Shown piece after piece: positions 1 to 11,209 of a DNA stretch of 64,000 bases; within the stretch, counting starts at the first letter, position 1, and each line of letters begins with the position of its first letter. A program made the translations under genes and the position numbers. Under the pieces are notes generated by a model, which was not told where the DNA came from, made no database searches, and was given only the letters and a program-made list of their open reading frames with translations. The DNA comes from Phytophthora quininea (taxonomy: Eukaryota > Oomycota > Peronosporomycetes > Peronosporales > Peronosporaceae), in assembly GCA_011947345.1 (NCBI GenBank), contig JAAVTG010000254.1, positions 62,001 to 126,000 on the forward strand, read 5' to 3'.

Positions 1-1118
1 TAGGAAGAAACAGGGAGCAGCAGCGGACGAAGCTTTTGAAGCTCTACGAAACCGCGGCCAAGAGCTCAAAAGGAGATTCTGGACATTGAGCAAGAACTGA
101 GTCACGTGTCGACCCAACTGGAGCTGGAAGCGCTCAAAATCCCCAACGATACCCACCCAGACGTCCCTGTTGGGGCCGAGGAAGACTCGAGAGTCGTGCT
201 GACTCATGGCGACAAGCCAGTCTTCTCTTTACGCCTAAAGACCACGCAGACTTGGCCACGGATCTAGAGCTCTTGGATACTCAACTGGGAGCTAAAGTGG
301 CGGGGTCCAAGTTCACCTACTTGTGCAATGAAGGCGCGATGATGGAGATCGCGTTGGTCCACTGGACGTTGAGTAAACTGCGAGCACGTGGCTTTAAAGT
401 CATGTTTCCGCCCGATGTGGCGCACTACAAGCTCGTCGAAGGCTGCGGGTTTCAACCTCGTGGAGAGGCGACGCAGATCTACTCGATCGCCAACTCGGAC
501 TTGTGCTTGACTGCGACGTCCGAGATCACCTTGGCTTCTATGAAGAGCAATGAGATCTTGCCGACGCCGTCGCTGCCGTTGAAGTACGCTGGCTTTAGTC
601 ACTGCTTCCGCACGGAGATTGGCCATGGCGGTCGCCAGACGCGCGGCATCTACCGCATCCACCAGTTCAGCAAGGTCGAGATGTTTGCCTTCTGCGCCAA
701 TGAGACCCAGGCCCAAGCGTTCTTCGATGAGATGGTAGAGATCCAAACCAGTATGTACGCTGAGCTTGGTCTGCACTATGAGCTTGTAGATATGGCAACG
801 GGAGACCTCGGAGCTCCGGCCTACCGCAAGTTCGATCTGCTGGCTTGGATGCCTGGCCGTGCAGAGTACGGAGAGGTCTCCAGTATGTCCATGTGCACAG
901 ACTACCAGGCTCGTCGTCTGAATATCCGCCACAAAGACCCCAAAGACGAGGAAGCGGGAACTTCCTTCGTGCATACTCTTAATGGTACTGCTTGTGCCGT
1001 CCCCCGCCTACTCATCAGTCTGTGGGAAACGTACCAGCAGGAAGATGGCTCTATCATCATCCCGGAGGTGCTGAGGCCGTACATGGGTGGCCAGGAGGTC
1101 ATTCGCCGCGCCGAGTAG
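1..1118 (+). CDS. Seryl-tRNA synthetase, C-terminal part (5' end outside window, frameshifted)
   Basis: Class II aminoacyl-tRNA synthetase that charges tRNA-Ser with serine. The reading frame ending at 1118 shows the class II core: motif 2 (FRTEIGHGGRQTRGIYR) followed by QFSKVEMF, and motif 3 with the HTLNGTACAVPR stretch, ending in the usual PEVLRPYMGG tail. The N-terminal coiled arm is partly visible before position 240 (KIPNDTHPDVP). The arm and catalytic core are in different frames; one extra T in the CTCTTT run near 225 would join them, and another shift seems present near 75. No ATG for the core fits, so this is a broken or mis-called continuation and not a separate short protein. The bacterial/organellar-like SerRS type suggests a mitochondrial enzyme, but targeting cannot be judged. 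It converges on the Sds3-like gene with ~70 bp between them. Confidence 0.88.
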
Positions 1119-1190
1119 AGCTAGAGGCTCCGACAAATAGACGTCTCCACTGATGCCTTGCGTGTTAGTCTGCGTACTAATCTATTGCAA

Positions 1191-2471
1191 CTACTGCGAG
1201 GCGCTCGTCGGCTCCCTCCTGCCGTTATTTGCTGCAACGGCTGCCTGGATGTACAGCAGACCTTGTAGACACTCTTGAATGTCAAAGGATTCCACAATGC
1301 CAGTGGCTGTGAGGAGATAAACTCGCGTCGCTGTAGCAGCAGTGATGATGCCGGATAGTACGCACTCGTCCTCCTCTTCCCCATCAGTCGATGCTTTCCT
1401 TTGTTTCCGCCTGAACACGTCGACTTCTTGTCCTTCTTGCAGCATCGTTGGGTTGTAGTGGCGTCTCGGCCGACGATTCTCCGCCACGCTCGATGGTCTT
1501 GGCGACACCAGTCGGCCGTCTATTGTCTGCGGCATTTGTGGTATTCTTCGTGGAGTGACAACCACTGGTCTTCGCTTAGATTTGGCTTTCTTCTTGTGTT
1601 TCTTCAGTTTCTTCTGGTGCTCTGGCTTCTCCTTCGATCCCTTCGACTTGTGCTTAATAGTGGTCTCTAGCTGCAGTGGAGTACACGGCACAGCACTCCT
1701 GATGGTCTCTAGATCCTCAGCAACCTCCTGCGCTGTCACTTGGCGCACTACGGGGTGAAGATCGACGCGCTCCCCAATAGTCGCTCGAGCCGCTTCTTCT
1801 CTTGGAACTGCACTCGATGGGCCCTCTCCTCGGGGAAGCTGAGGCGTAGAACACATCTTCTGGTCCGTCATCTTCTTCTTCATTGTTGTAGGTATTTCTC
1901 CGTCTTCTCATGCCATTATTGCCCGCTTTGGGGGTGGAGAAGCCTCTTGACTCGTCCCTCACAGCTCTGCGGCGGCGACTGGTCACTGAGACTCCGTCCT
2001 TGGCAGTGTGCAGTCTGCGTAGCTCCTTCTCAAAATCATTGGCCATCTCTATCTGCAGCTCTGCGCAGCTTTTGAGTAGCTCTCACGAGCCTTCTGCTCG
2101 GAATACTCAAAGACTTTAAGAGCTGCCGAGTGCCGTCTCTCCAGATTGGAATGGGCCTTTGCAACCCTCGAATCCTTGACTGCAGACAGCATCTCCACCC
2201 CCAGAAGGAAGTCATAAGCTGTATCTGCTTGTAACTTGGTCTCCAGCTCTCGTAACTGCGAGAGTTCGTCTTCTATGGACGATTTGTCAATGGGCAGTGC
2301 GTCCTGGGTCAAAGTGTCGTCTTCTTCGTCCGATTCTGACTCTTGGAAGAAGTCTTGGTAGTCGCTACTTGTACAACTACTTGGAGAGTTCTTGATGTTC
2401 ACGAAACACTTGTTTCCGTGCCTGGAATCGCCCTGGTTGGCGACGAACGCGTCTGATGCCGCCGCATCCAT
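1191..2471 (-). CDS. Sds3/BRMS1-like subunit of Sin3 histone deacetylase complex
   Basis: Predicted nuclear scaffold of the Sin3/HDAC corepressor. The N-terminal part (2471 down to about 1990) is acidic (QESESDEEDD), then a long helical region (DELSQLRELETKL ... FEYSEQKARESY ... MANDFEKELRRL) of the Sds3 coiled-coil type. A lysine-rich linker follows, then a C-terminal beta-rich module (EGQEVDVF ... SGIITAATATRVYL ... QECLQGLLYI) that parallels the C-terminal domain of human SUDS3. I chose the ATG at 2471 (MDAAASDAF); upstream residues look like leader or intron. Two frame changes, near 2050 and near 1860, return to the starting frame, so the protein is split over three open segments. Either compensating base-call errors or tiny unrecognised introns could explain this. 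Family assignment rests on domain order and is good but not certain. Confidence 0.68.
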
Positions 2472-2629
2472 CACCCTGGTGCCAGTCCTGAGCAGCAAAT
2501 ACCCAAATGAAACAATGACGATTTTCAACACTTACGTTTTGTATGGAATGAAGAAAATGAAAAGCAATAATGCATCTGATTGGTGGAGACGAAAATGCCA
2601 TTATGAAAATTAGCTGCTCCGATGGCTCT

Positions 2630-2931
2630 CTAAGCGCGGCGCTTGTGGGCCGTGCGCTCGAAGCAGGCGCGCAGCTTCTGGAACTCCTTGTCGCACGCGC
2701 GGCGGCTGATGCCGCCGTGGATGTCGGCCACGCACTTGCCGTACACGTTGATCTGAAGTCGACAAGAAAAAGAACTATGGTTAAAAAAATGCTATTTTGG
2801 CGGTCAAGTAGTGAATTTGGCGATGGAAGGAGGTGGCAACTCACATCCATGGGGCAGTCTGTGAGCATCTGCGAAAAGAGTTTCCCCATGCGCACTGGGG
2901 TCTTCTTGGTGCTGGAGGAGGCTGTTGGCAT
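2630..2931 (-). CDS. Small twin-CX9C mitochondrial protein (spliced)
   Basis: A 69-aa gene in two exons that six-frame ORFs miss. Exon 1 is 2845-2931 (29 codons from the ATG at 2931); intron 2753-2844 has GT..AG ends; exon 2 is 2630-2752 ending in TAG. The spliced protein has cysteines spaced C-X9-C, X12, C-X9-C: the first pair is TDC...GKC, spanning the splice site, the second RAC...RAC. This is the coiled-coil-helix-coiled-coil-helix fold imported into the mitochondrial intermembrane space by the Mia40 relay. The C-terminal pair followed by FERTAHKRR resembles respiratory-chain assembly factors such as NDUFAF8, but I cannot pick a specific orthologue. It lies head-on behind the Sds3-like gene. 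Confidence 0.7.
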
Positions 2932-3025
2932 TGTTGATAGTTTTCCTTTATCTACACGGTAGAAGCTGTGCGGTCCAAAATGCTAAAGAGGAAATGAAGG
3001 AATGGGAGTTCACGACTTTTGTGGA

Positions 3026-3187
3026 TTATGCATCACACACTTTGTACTTGACGACGTGGAAGTCTTCGTCTTTAAAACACTTGATCAGCACTGAAATCGC
3101 AGGCGTAGGCTCGTCGACGACGTCCGATATGTTGACGATCTCCCGGCGATCCGATTGCTGTGATTTCTTGAGGAGTCTTGGGGTCTT
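3026..3187 (-). other. Possible coding exon, unrecognised
   Basis: An open stretch on the minus strand reads with strong coding character (REIVNISDVVDEPTPAIS ... KCFKDEDFHVVKYKV). It lacks an ATG and begins after a TGA, with a possible CAG acceptor just inside. It could be the last large exon of a gene whose other exons lie toward 3400. No family recognised. Confidence 0.25.
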
Positions 3188-3410
3188 TCATTGCTGCCCG
3201 CTTGGTCAAATTTCAAAGTGAAGTTGCTTGTCGATTTTGCACGGAAAATGGAACCGCTAGCTCTCCAGGACAGTGCCGATGATTCAATCCGTATTGATAT
3301 TCTTTAGAACACCACCCAGCATCTACGTGTGTGGTTGAGTGCCGACGTGCCAAGTCTTCGATCGTCCTCCAGCCACGTCCACCCTCTCGATTCATCCGTT
3401 CGTGATTTAG

Positions 3411-6400
3411 TTACGCCTCGAATTCGGAATCGCTCTCCTCGTCACTTGATGGATATCGGTTCGCCTGCAGGGCAGCAGGAACTGGAGCAGAAGCAGCTGT
3501 CGCTGCAGCGGGAGCTTGCTTCACTTCCTCCGTCGCAGTAGTGGGCTCTGCTCCCACCTTCCCTTCGGCAGGAGCACTAGCTTTCTCTTCGTGATCGTCA
3601 GCAGATTGCGCCTCCCCACTAGATGCGTCGATCGCCAGCTTCTCTTCTGCCTCATGCACTTCACTAGCTACGTTCTCAACCTCAGCTGCAGGTTTCTCTA
3701 CAACCTCTACAGCAGGAGTGTCCTGTGGTGGTGGTGCTGGTGGGCCATCGCTTACATTTCCGTCGCTCTCTTCTTCCGTTGCAGTAGCCTGAGGAGGAGG
3801 CGCTTGCAGCTGCTGAATGATGCTCTTCGTGCTGGTCTTCAGGACCTTTCGGATCGCAGTGAGGACCTGCTTGCCGTCCACAGCCGTCTCCTCCTCAAAC
3901 AAGTCCTGGAAGCGGAAGAACATGTCGTTCACAGCCTCTTTGAACAGCGCCACCAGTCTCTCTCGCTCCTCTGCGCCTCCATCAGTGTGCGCAGCCACAG
4001 CCAGCATGTCCTGCGCTTCACGTTTGATCGTCTCAGCAGCAGCAAGGGCTCGCTCAGCTGCTTCGACACGCTCTTTAGCTGCAGCGCAGTTCTCACACTC
4101 ACCATCGACAGGGTTAGAACTGGACGACAAGCGGCCTGATGCCAGCGCTTGCTGCACCTGCTCGAACTTCTCCTGCTCCAAGTCTTTGACCTTCTGCTGC
4201 AGCAGTTCTACTTGCTCTACAAAGATGCGTCTCTCTTCGGCAGCTAAAGCGCCAGCTCCCTCCGTGTTGGTCTCCGCTGCTGTAGCTTTGGACTCCAATT
4301 CCGTCTCCAACTCCTGGACACGTGCAGAGGACGCATCCAATCGACTCGTCAAGTCTTGGTTGACCTGCTGCAGTTGAGCCAATTGGTGGGCAACCTTTTC
4401 TAGTTGCTGCTTGGCATCGCGCTCTTTGCTCTCACTCTGCGAGACCAAGAGTTGCGCTTGCTCTTCAGCATGCGCTTGCAGCCGTAGCCGCTCGTCGTTC
4501 GCCCTTTGCAGCTGAGCTTGCAGTGAACGTACCTGCTGCTCCAGATGAGCACTCGCCGTCGACAATTCAGACGCTTTCACTTGCAGAGCCACGTCGTGCT
4601 GCTTCTTTGTGAGCTAGCTCCTGCTCTGCCAAGCCGCGCGCCTGGGTCTCTTTAGAAAGCTGCTTCTCGACACGAGCTCGGGCCTCACGCTCGAAATTCA
4701 GAGCTTGCTCGTGCTCCTCGCTAGCTCCTTGTTGCTGCTGCAGCTGGTAGTACGCAGTGAGAAGCTGCTGGTATTCCGCGTGCAAACGGTTTGTTTGGGT
4801 GACAGCTGCATCACGTGCACTCGTCAGAGCACTCAGTTCAGACGTAACGTTAAGCTGCGAGCTGGCTACGGATTGATAGCGCTCCTGTAGCGTACGTTTC
4901 TCGTCTTGTAGCCGCTGGTTCTGCTCCAGCAGCTCCTCGCAGCGCTTCTCGTAGGACGATTGCTGTTGGTGTTGAGAGTTAATCTGCGTTAAAAGACGGT
5001 CATTCTCATTCGCAAGTCGCTCGACTCCGCGAATGACTGCAGTCACGTCGCTAGGACCCGCACCGACGCCTGAAGAAGAGTTGGATGAGTTCCCTGGAGC
5101 CATGCGGATCAAGTAGTCCACTTTAGCGTTCAGTTCAGACAGCATGGCGTCCACAGGGCGACCTCCGCTAAGCCCGTTGGTGTTAAACAACGATGAGCTC
5201 TGGAAGTTGTTGTTAAACCCACCCAGACCCATTCCCATCGACCCAAAGTTGCTGCCACTGCCAGTGATTCCCATACGTTCGCGTTCCAATGCTCGTGCTT
5301 GCAGTTCTAGCTGCTGTTCACGTTGCAACAATCGCAATTCCTTCAGCTCCATCTCATTCCGCGAGGCGGCACTGTTCGGGTCCTCTTCGTATGGTACAAG
5401 GTCTCCGTTCCTTGCAGCATCGCTTGAGGTATTGCGCATGCTACTAGACCGAGAGGAAGGAGACGCAGCAGGAGCAGAATTCCCACTAGATGCACTCGAA
5501 CGCCTTCGAGACGCCTTTTCTCGGTGGTCGTGGCTTTAGGGGCTGGTTCTGCTGGTGCTGCTGTCGTTGACTGTCGGTGGGACCCTGTCTTAGTCTTTAA
5601 CAATTCAATCTCTAGCAAATACCAGTCCTGGCCGTTGGTCTTTCCTGGTGGGGCCAGCACCATGCGCTTCCCACCTTTCTTCATGCCTACGATACCTTCC
5701 TCCAAGGCTTTGATGCGTTCTCCATTGTCTCCCAGCCGAATCTTCCTTAAGTCTCCATCTCCAGCTTTCTCAAAAGGCGGGTATTTGGTCACCACGTCCG
5801 CTGGAGCCGACGCTGCGTTGCCTACAACTCGCCACGCGCTAAATGCGACGGCTACAGTGTCTCCATTATTAACAGATTGAGTGTCAGGCTTGACAAACAC
5901 CAAGTCATCTTGGATCAGTGCACTAGGGTTCGTCTTGGTGACGGTCTTCTCGCTGCCCCAGATCTCCACGTGGATCTTGGCCAGGAACACCTGCCGCATA
6001 AAGTCTGTGACTTGAGTATCGCTCTGGAACTTGACCGACCAATTGGCTCCTTGTTCGTCGTAAAAGTTGACGTAACTTTTGGCTTGTAGTGTCGGTTTAA
6101 AGGCCCCGAACTTGATGGGGACAGCACACAGATGCTGTTTGGCGGCGTTGTAGAACAGTAGATTGTACGACGTCTCTGCGCCGACAATGACGCAGCCCAC
6201 GGCCGCTTTGGAGCCGGCGGTAGCGCCTCCTTGTTGCACGTACTTGCGTGTCGCCGTGTCGTATTGATACAGAGAGACCATGGTCGAGAAGACCACGGAG
6301 GAGGCTGCTGCGGAGGCTGCAGGAGCCGCCGCTTGCTGCGTTTGTTGCTGCTGCTTGTGCGAAGGCTCTCGGGGCGCAGTATAGCGCAGCGCATCGTTGC

Positions 6401-6467
6401 CTGCGCCGCCAGAGGCCGAGGCGTCTTGGAAAATGCCGTTCAATCGGGTCGACGGGTTCGAGGCCAT
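3411..6467 (-). CDS. FKBP15-like protein: WH1 domain, FKBP domain, long coiled coil
   Basis: The start at 6467 (MASNPSTRLNGIF) gives a protein of about 1000 residues. A low-complexity Q/A segment is followed by a WH1/EVH1-like domain (roughly residues 55-170, VVFSTMVSLYQYD ... NWSVKFQ), then an FKBP-type peptidyl-prolyl isomerase fold (roughly 195-290; GDTVAVAFSAW ... GIVGMKKGGKRMVLAPPG), then several hundred residues of heptad-rich coiled coil ending in an acidic SDEESDSEFEA tail. This order is that of human FKBP15, which associates with the WASH complex and endosomal actin. Three open segments must be joined: one more A in the GAGAAAAGG run near 5515 restores the first junction, and a second shift lies near 4600. 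Repeated Q/E-rich coil makes the C-terminal half unassignable by itself; the N-terminal domains carry the call. Confidence 0.75.
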
Positions 6468-6744
6468 CGTTTGCGGTCAATACGAGGCAGCTGCTGACGT
6501 TCTTGGTATGGATGGAGACAGCAGACGCAGGGGAACCAACACAGAGCTATTGCAGTCTCCGGGGAGCGCTATCAACCGCAGGAGAAGAAGGCGAAGATGA
6601 AGGTTCTGATGCCCCCTTTGGCTTCTGATAAAGTGATGATGCACGCCAAGTGGATATGCGATATATAGGGTTTTATGTATTATCGAGGATGGGTTGTGTG
6701 CGACATGTGAAAACTGTCCACTTCAACTTGGACATTGTTGGACA

Positions 6745-8398
6745 TTACGTTTTGAGCTGCTTGAGCGACGGGAGCTCCAGTACAGCAGTAAAGTCACTGG
6801 CATTCGTGTGACGAAGATCCACATACTCGAGTTTTAACAGCTTGGCCAGTGGTGCCACATCGCTCACTTTGGTGTGCTGCAGATCTAGTCGACGCAGCGG
6901 AAATGTCTTCCTCAGAGGCCACAGACTCTCAATCGGTTGGCGAGGAAGCTCAAGAACTTCCAACAAAGTCAGCTTGCTGAGGAAATCAAAGTCCTCAATA
7001 CTCTCGTCGGTATCAATCGAACCCGACAGCTTCAACGTCCATAGTTGAGTCAACTGCCCAATGTACGAAAGTTCAATTCGATTTTCCATTTCGACGCTGA
7101 GCGTCTGGAGGTTCGAAGGGAGAAAGTAGAGCGCTTCATGTTCTCGCACTTCCCACCAGTCGAGAGATCGCAACGTCGTCCACTTGGACAGATCTACGCC
7201 ATACTCAATATGGATGGTCAAAGCCGTGACGTGTGGGAGCGGATGGTCCTCGTCGAGCACACGGCAACTTCAACTCTTTCAAACGAGGAAGTTCCATCAG
7301 GACGTGCCATTGCTGCCATTGTGGCGGGTCGGACGACTCCATCTGGCCGTATTGATCCAGTCGTGCCAGTCTGGTCAATGTGGCAAGCGGACTCCAGTCG
7401 ATATCGTTCATCTTTAAAGTCAGACTCTCCAGCAGCGGCATACCCGACAGAAACTTTAAGTTCCGCACGTAGTCTTCAGTGATGTCGAGGAGTTTCAAAT
7501 TGGCCATCCCAATATCTTGTCTGGATTAGAAATATTTGCCCAAGTGCAAACCAAAACACGAACTGACGGACAAACTTTCGAGCTTAGGCAGCACCAAATC
7601 CAGTGCTTCGAAAACGTCGTCGTTCTCGTCGGCTCCCCACTTGATGTAATCGAGAGCTAAATGCTTAAGAGATGACTGACAAGCAGCCAGAGCTTGACGG
7701 AAATTGTTGACGTGCGCTGGGCCTGCGATCGAAAACTTCTCCAACTTCAGCTGCGGGTCTGTCAATGGCTCGAGATCGAACAGAACCTCGCCGGTGTCTC
7801 GCTCTAATGTCGACTGGATTATCAACTCACGAAGGTTGGGCTTTCCTCGCACGATATTCAGAGGAATTGTTTTCGTATTGCTGTGCAGACCAACCACCAA
7901 TGTCCGGAGACTCGTCAGAGGCTCCAATGCTGCTGTGCAATTCACAGCAACCACTGGCGGCAAGTGTAAAGTCTCTAACTGCGTCTGGTATCGCAGTGAC
8001 AACTCATTCACCACGACCGAGTTGCTGACGTCCAATTCTGTCATCGAAGACGGCCACGGTCCGGATAAATCAATGGCATGTGGAGGCGACTTACTCTCTG
8101 GGTCGGTGCCGTCAAAGGCGACGGCTTTTACTGCTGGAAAGTCCACGATAAAATCTCGATTCTCGCCGTCAAGGAGTCTAATTTTCTTGATGAATTGTCG
8201 AGTCGTTGGATTCAACTGGCTTGCAGACGAAAGCGATGGCGGGAGCACCCACGTCCTGGAACCGAAAAACCGCTCTCGAAATGCGGATTCAGCCGCGCCC
8301 TTGCAAAGCCCCAGCAGACTGCGTTGGTCTTGCTCCAACAGAAATCCTGCTAAAGCGAGAGAACTAATATTGCTGTCGAGTAGCGCTAGCAAGGTCAT
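6745..8398 (-). pseudogene. Leucine-rich-repeat protein, interrupted
   Basis: Starting at 8398 (MTLLALLDSN) the frame gives an N-terminal F-box-like or helical lead and then irregular LRRs (SSMTELDVSNSVVV, TQLETLHLPP, TSLRTLVVGL, PNLRELIIQS). The frame meets an in-frame TAA at about 7526, continues in the same frame with SRQDIG and further LRRs to 7260, then shifts and continues (LQTLSVEMEN, LRRLDLQHTKVSD, LEYVDLRHTNASD) to a stop at 6745. About 540 residues would result if undisturbed. With no signal peptide and no kinase domain, an intracellular adaptor is the simplest reading. The TAA codon is not a homopolymer slip, so real decay is plausible; a very short intron around it cannot be excluded. 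Confidence 0.5.
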
Positions 8399-8548
8399 TC
8401 TTTTAATATCTAGCCAATTTGATTTCGATGGTTTTCAACTTTTGTGATTTTCGTTACGAGTACCGTCGTCAATCGATAATATTGTGGCTTCTCATTCCTG
8501 AACTTACCATCCAACGCTCAAACAAAATTTCTATCCCAACCTTTCTCA

Positions 8549-9014
8549 ATGCGAGTATCGAACGTCTTGTACCTGTTTGTGGTCTTATTGGTCAGCACTA
8601 TTGCCACAAAAGTTCTTGATCCCGAACACGTGAAGACTCCATCCCAACATTTCGGCCGCACGCTGAGCGCAGTCTCCAACGACGGAGATAATACAGTTGA
8701 GGACGCCAAACGGAGCGACGGAGGTGGCAAAGAGCGACTGTCTTGGGCTGGTTTGAAATAAAAAAACGTTTAGGAGATCGATCAGCGAAAGCCAACAAAG
8801 CAGTCCGCAGGGAAGATCAGATGAAGACCCAGAACAATTTTCAGAAATGAGCACTTCCAAGGCAGTTGAAAAAGCGGAGGACAGAGCAGCTAAGAGTGGG
8901 GAGGTTTATCACTTGCAACCAGCCCTCGGGAAGGTGCTCGACGAGATGCTCAAGAAACGCAAATACGAAGCTAAAGTCCTTAACACGTGGCGCAAAAGCA
9001 AAGTGTCGGAGTAG
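8549..9014 (+). pseudogene. RxLR-type effector pseudogene (frameshifted after EER region)
   Basis: The first 71 codons encode a signal peptide (MRVSNVLYLFVVLLVSTIA), a degenerate translocation motif (FGRTLS in place of RxLR), and an EER-like block (GKERLSWAGLK) typical of Phytophthora secreted effectors. The frame then stops in an A-rich run at 8759-8766. In another frame, down to a TAG at 9012-9014, lies a WY-like helical end (LGKVLDEMLKKRKYE...VLNTWRKSKV). One single-base change separates the two halves. It is the outermost member of the effector cluster. Confidence 0.6.
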
Positions 9015-9114
9015 TGACTTGCCGTCATTCTTAACGTCGAAAGAGGAAGCCGATTTGGTGGAATTGCCGGACGCTACTCGATGTACCTGCAGATATTTCA
9101 TCAACGCACAGAGT

Positions 9115-9339
9115 AAAATTGGTAAACCTTTCCAGTTCCATCCAGACCTCGTGCCCGTGCTGCAAAAGATGAAGCAAACTGACAATTACCGGGTCAAGGT
9201 GTTCAATGCGTGGGCGAACGGTGGAGTCACCCAACACAAAGTCTGGACCACTCTCAACGCTGAAAAGAAAAACGAGTTTAGCGACTTCTACTACAGCTAT
9301 TTGACGCACCTGCAGGACTTGGGTCAAAAGGTCATGTGA
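9115..9339 (+). pseudogene. Orphan C-terminal fragment of the tandem-array effector
   Basis: From about 9117 the sequence is nearly identical to the last 70 codons of the three intact array effectors (PDLVPVLQKMKQTDNYRVK ... stop at 9337-9339). Sequence before it (9015-9116) is unrelated, and no signal peptide precedes it in frame. This is the left edge of the tandem array, where the breakpoint falls inside an effector gene. Confidence 0.75.
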
Positions 9340-9510
9340 GTGGAAACAACATTTTTGCGCGTACCGTAGTGTTTTAGGTGAATGAAAACCTTACTGTCAG
9401 AGAAATACCATTTCGTTTAGCACAACCCACAGACCATGGACACACGTGATAAACGATTGGAATCCCACAAGGATTCTCATTCCTCAATTTACTCTCAAAG
9501 TCGTAGGCTG

Positions 9511-9725
9511 ATGCGTTCCACCGCCACTTTTGTGCTTGTAGCAATTGTTTTGTTAGCAGTACACAAGGACCTTCGAGTGTTGCTGATCCCAAGACCACGA
9601 AAGCTCGCTCAGTAAATGCAGTTGATAGCGAAAAGTGTTTACGACGTACTATAGACGACAAAATGAACGAAAAGAGAGTGTCACTTTCTGCTGGGGAAAA
9701 GTTTTCGATCGAGGAAGCAAGTTGA
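9511..9725 (+). pseudogene. Decayed RxLR effector, array pseudogene 1 (unit 1)
   Basis: The ATG at 9511 opens a signal peptide (MRSTATFVLVAIVLLA). After a frame change near 9570 the sequence shows a KCLRR translocation-like motif and a KRVSLS block at the EER position, then a stop at 9723. No WY-like region remains. It sits ~170 bp behind the effector C-terminus. Confidence 0.6.
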
Positions 9726-10008
9726 AGACATCGCCGCAAAGTCCGAGCGGAACAGAAACTAAACAACCAAAAGGATTCACTTGGCTTGAGCAGCGTACAA
9801 ACTGCTAAATATTTTTGTTTTGCTTAACACGGGTTATCGTGGAGAGTTTGACATTGTCGAAGCCGACACAGAATTGCAGTTGGCGAAGAGAGCGGCGATG
9901 GCCACGAGTAGGATGGAGCTGACACGCATGGTTAGGCTGGAAGTGGGCGGAAGCAAATTTCACACTGAACTTCTCATTCGATTCCGTAGACCATTCTCCT
10001 GCAACGAT

Positions 10009-10028
10009 TATGGGATGCAGATGACGGG
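10009..10028 (+). promoter_or_regulatory. Shared upstream element, unit 1
   Basis: TATGGGATGCAGATGACGGG lies 151 bp before the ATG of array pseudogene 2. The identical 20-mer occurs at four other sites in the effector cluster, including ~180 bp before the independent effector at 19342. Conservation outside coding sequence suggests a promoter element. Confidence 0.45.
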
Positions 10029-10159
10029 ACTGCTGGCGAGGCGAGTAAGGAGCTCTTGCAAAGAAAACCTATCGTTGGGATCGGCAACCGAAAACCTTGT
10101 GGAATCGCTGAACGTTCCGTCGACCATTTCCAAATTTCCTGTTTCGCCAACCAAGTTCG

Positions 10160-10509
10160 ATGCGTTTAGTCGTAGCAATGCTCCTCTTGTTGACAATCAC
10201 TCCATCGGCTCCCAATATCAATCCCTTCAAACAACATCGACGGTGGAAACCGAGTGTCGCTGTCGGTGGTGAGAATGTTCTTGAGTGGAGGAACTTCCGA
10301 AAAGTTGCTCGCCGACGCCAAAGAGGCCCGACCAGCAGCAAGGAAAGCCGCAACAACCGCATCCAGAAACTTCGGGCAGAACTCAAGCAGAAGCAAGCGA
10401 CACTAAGTACTTGGAAGCGGAATCAAAACTTCAGAAGGTACTGCAAAGTCACAACCACCTCGTCCAAGCCTTCAAAGCAGCTACAGAGCGGCAGTCTGCG
10501 GAAAACTGA
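10160..10509 (+). pseudogene. Decayed RxLR effector, array pseudogene 2 (unit 1)
   Basis: A strong signal peptide (MRLVVAMLLLLTITPSAPN) starts at 10160. The RxLR motif is not present; a GNRVSLSVV block stands at the EER position and is followed in a different frame by the FLSGGTSEKLLADAKEA segment typical of this effector group. A third frame carries a helical end (LQSHNHLVQAFKAATE) to a TGA at 10507. At least two frame changes exist and all three units share them, so the decay predates the array expansion. Confidence 0.6.
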
Positions 10510-11166
10510 TGAGTATATACAGAAGCCTTGAACCTGTGCTCGACATGATGGATCCAACATTTTGGTTGTAAAATTCCTGATATGTTCAACATGCACGTAA
10601 ACCACTTGTAGCTTCGATGTCCAAGTTGTTCACCAACTTTCTTACTACAGTAGTGTTCATTTTTTCTTCATTTTAACATGAATGCAACGCCAACAACAAC
10701 ATCAACAGAAAAACTAATCCTTTGAGGATTAAGCTCGATGTAGGATAGGAGTCCTTTTATTCTTCTTGCCTCGAGTGACAATTTCTACCGCACAAACGGA
10801 TGAATTCGCCGTCTATTCTGGCCATTTCGTTGCGAATATCATGTTGGCACTGCCAAATGCCAAGAAGACGAAGGATGAAGTCATCACATTTCGATACGAA
10901 ATTGATCGCTTACGCGGTCTGTAGGGCAGTACATCATGGAACTTATTGTTCTGAGTGCTGGTAGCGATTGGATATGATGAAGCATATTCGTTCTGTTCGA
11001 GGCATGGCAGGCCTTTGTCATTGGGCCGATCCGATGATAGATTCCTCTCACTTACATGGTGGGATTGACCGCTCTCGCGGAAGAGATTAGGAGGTGGTCA
11101 CTTACGCGGTCAACAAAACGCGTACTACACTTTCCGTCGAATCGTAAGCGAAACAAGTACTCCAAG
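10510..11166. other. Array spacer, no recognised gene
   Basis: About 650 bp between pseudogene 2 and the next effector, repeated at about 12983-13640 and 15458-16114. It contains a short coding-like stretch (EFAVYSGHFVANIML ... KTKDEVITFRYEIDRL) ending in TAG near 10923 that I cannot assign. The remainder looks like effector 5' flanking DNA. Confidence 0.5.
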
Positions 11167-11173
11167 TCACTCT
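11167..11173 (+). promoter_or_regulatory. Initiator-like TCACTCT before array effector 1
   Basis: TCACTCT fits the oomycete initiator consensus YCAYTYY and lies 37 bp before the ATG at 11210, a typical oomycete leader distance. The same site precedes the other two effectors (13641 and 16115). Confidence 0.4.
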
Positions 11174-11209
11174 ACAAATTCCCGCACAGCTTCACACCTT
11201 CCGAAGTCG

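Noticed and set aside
264..974. 236-codon minus-strand ORF at the left edge
   Set aside because: Antisense of the SerRS core.
7205..7507. Separate small LRR gene
   Set aside because: Its frame is continuous with the upstream LRR segment except for one stop, so it is part of the same interrupted gene.
9820..10272. 150-codon ORF repeated in each array unit
   Set aside because: It overlaps the upstream element and the effector relic in another frame, has no leader and no recognisable domain.
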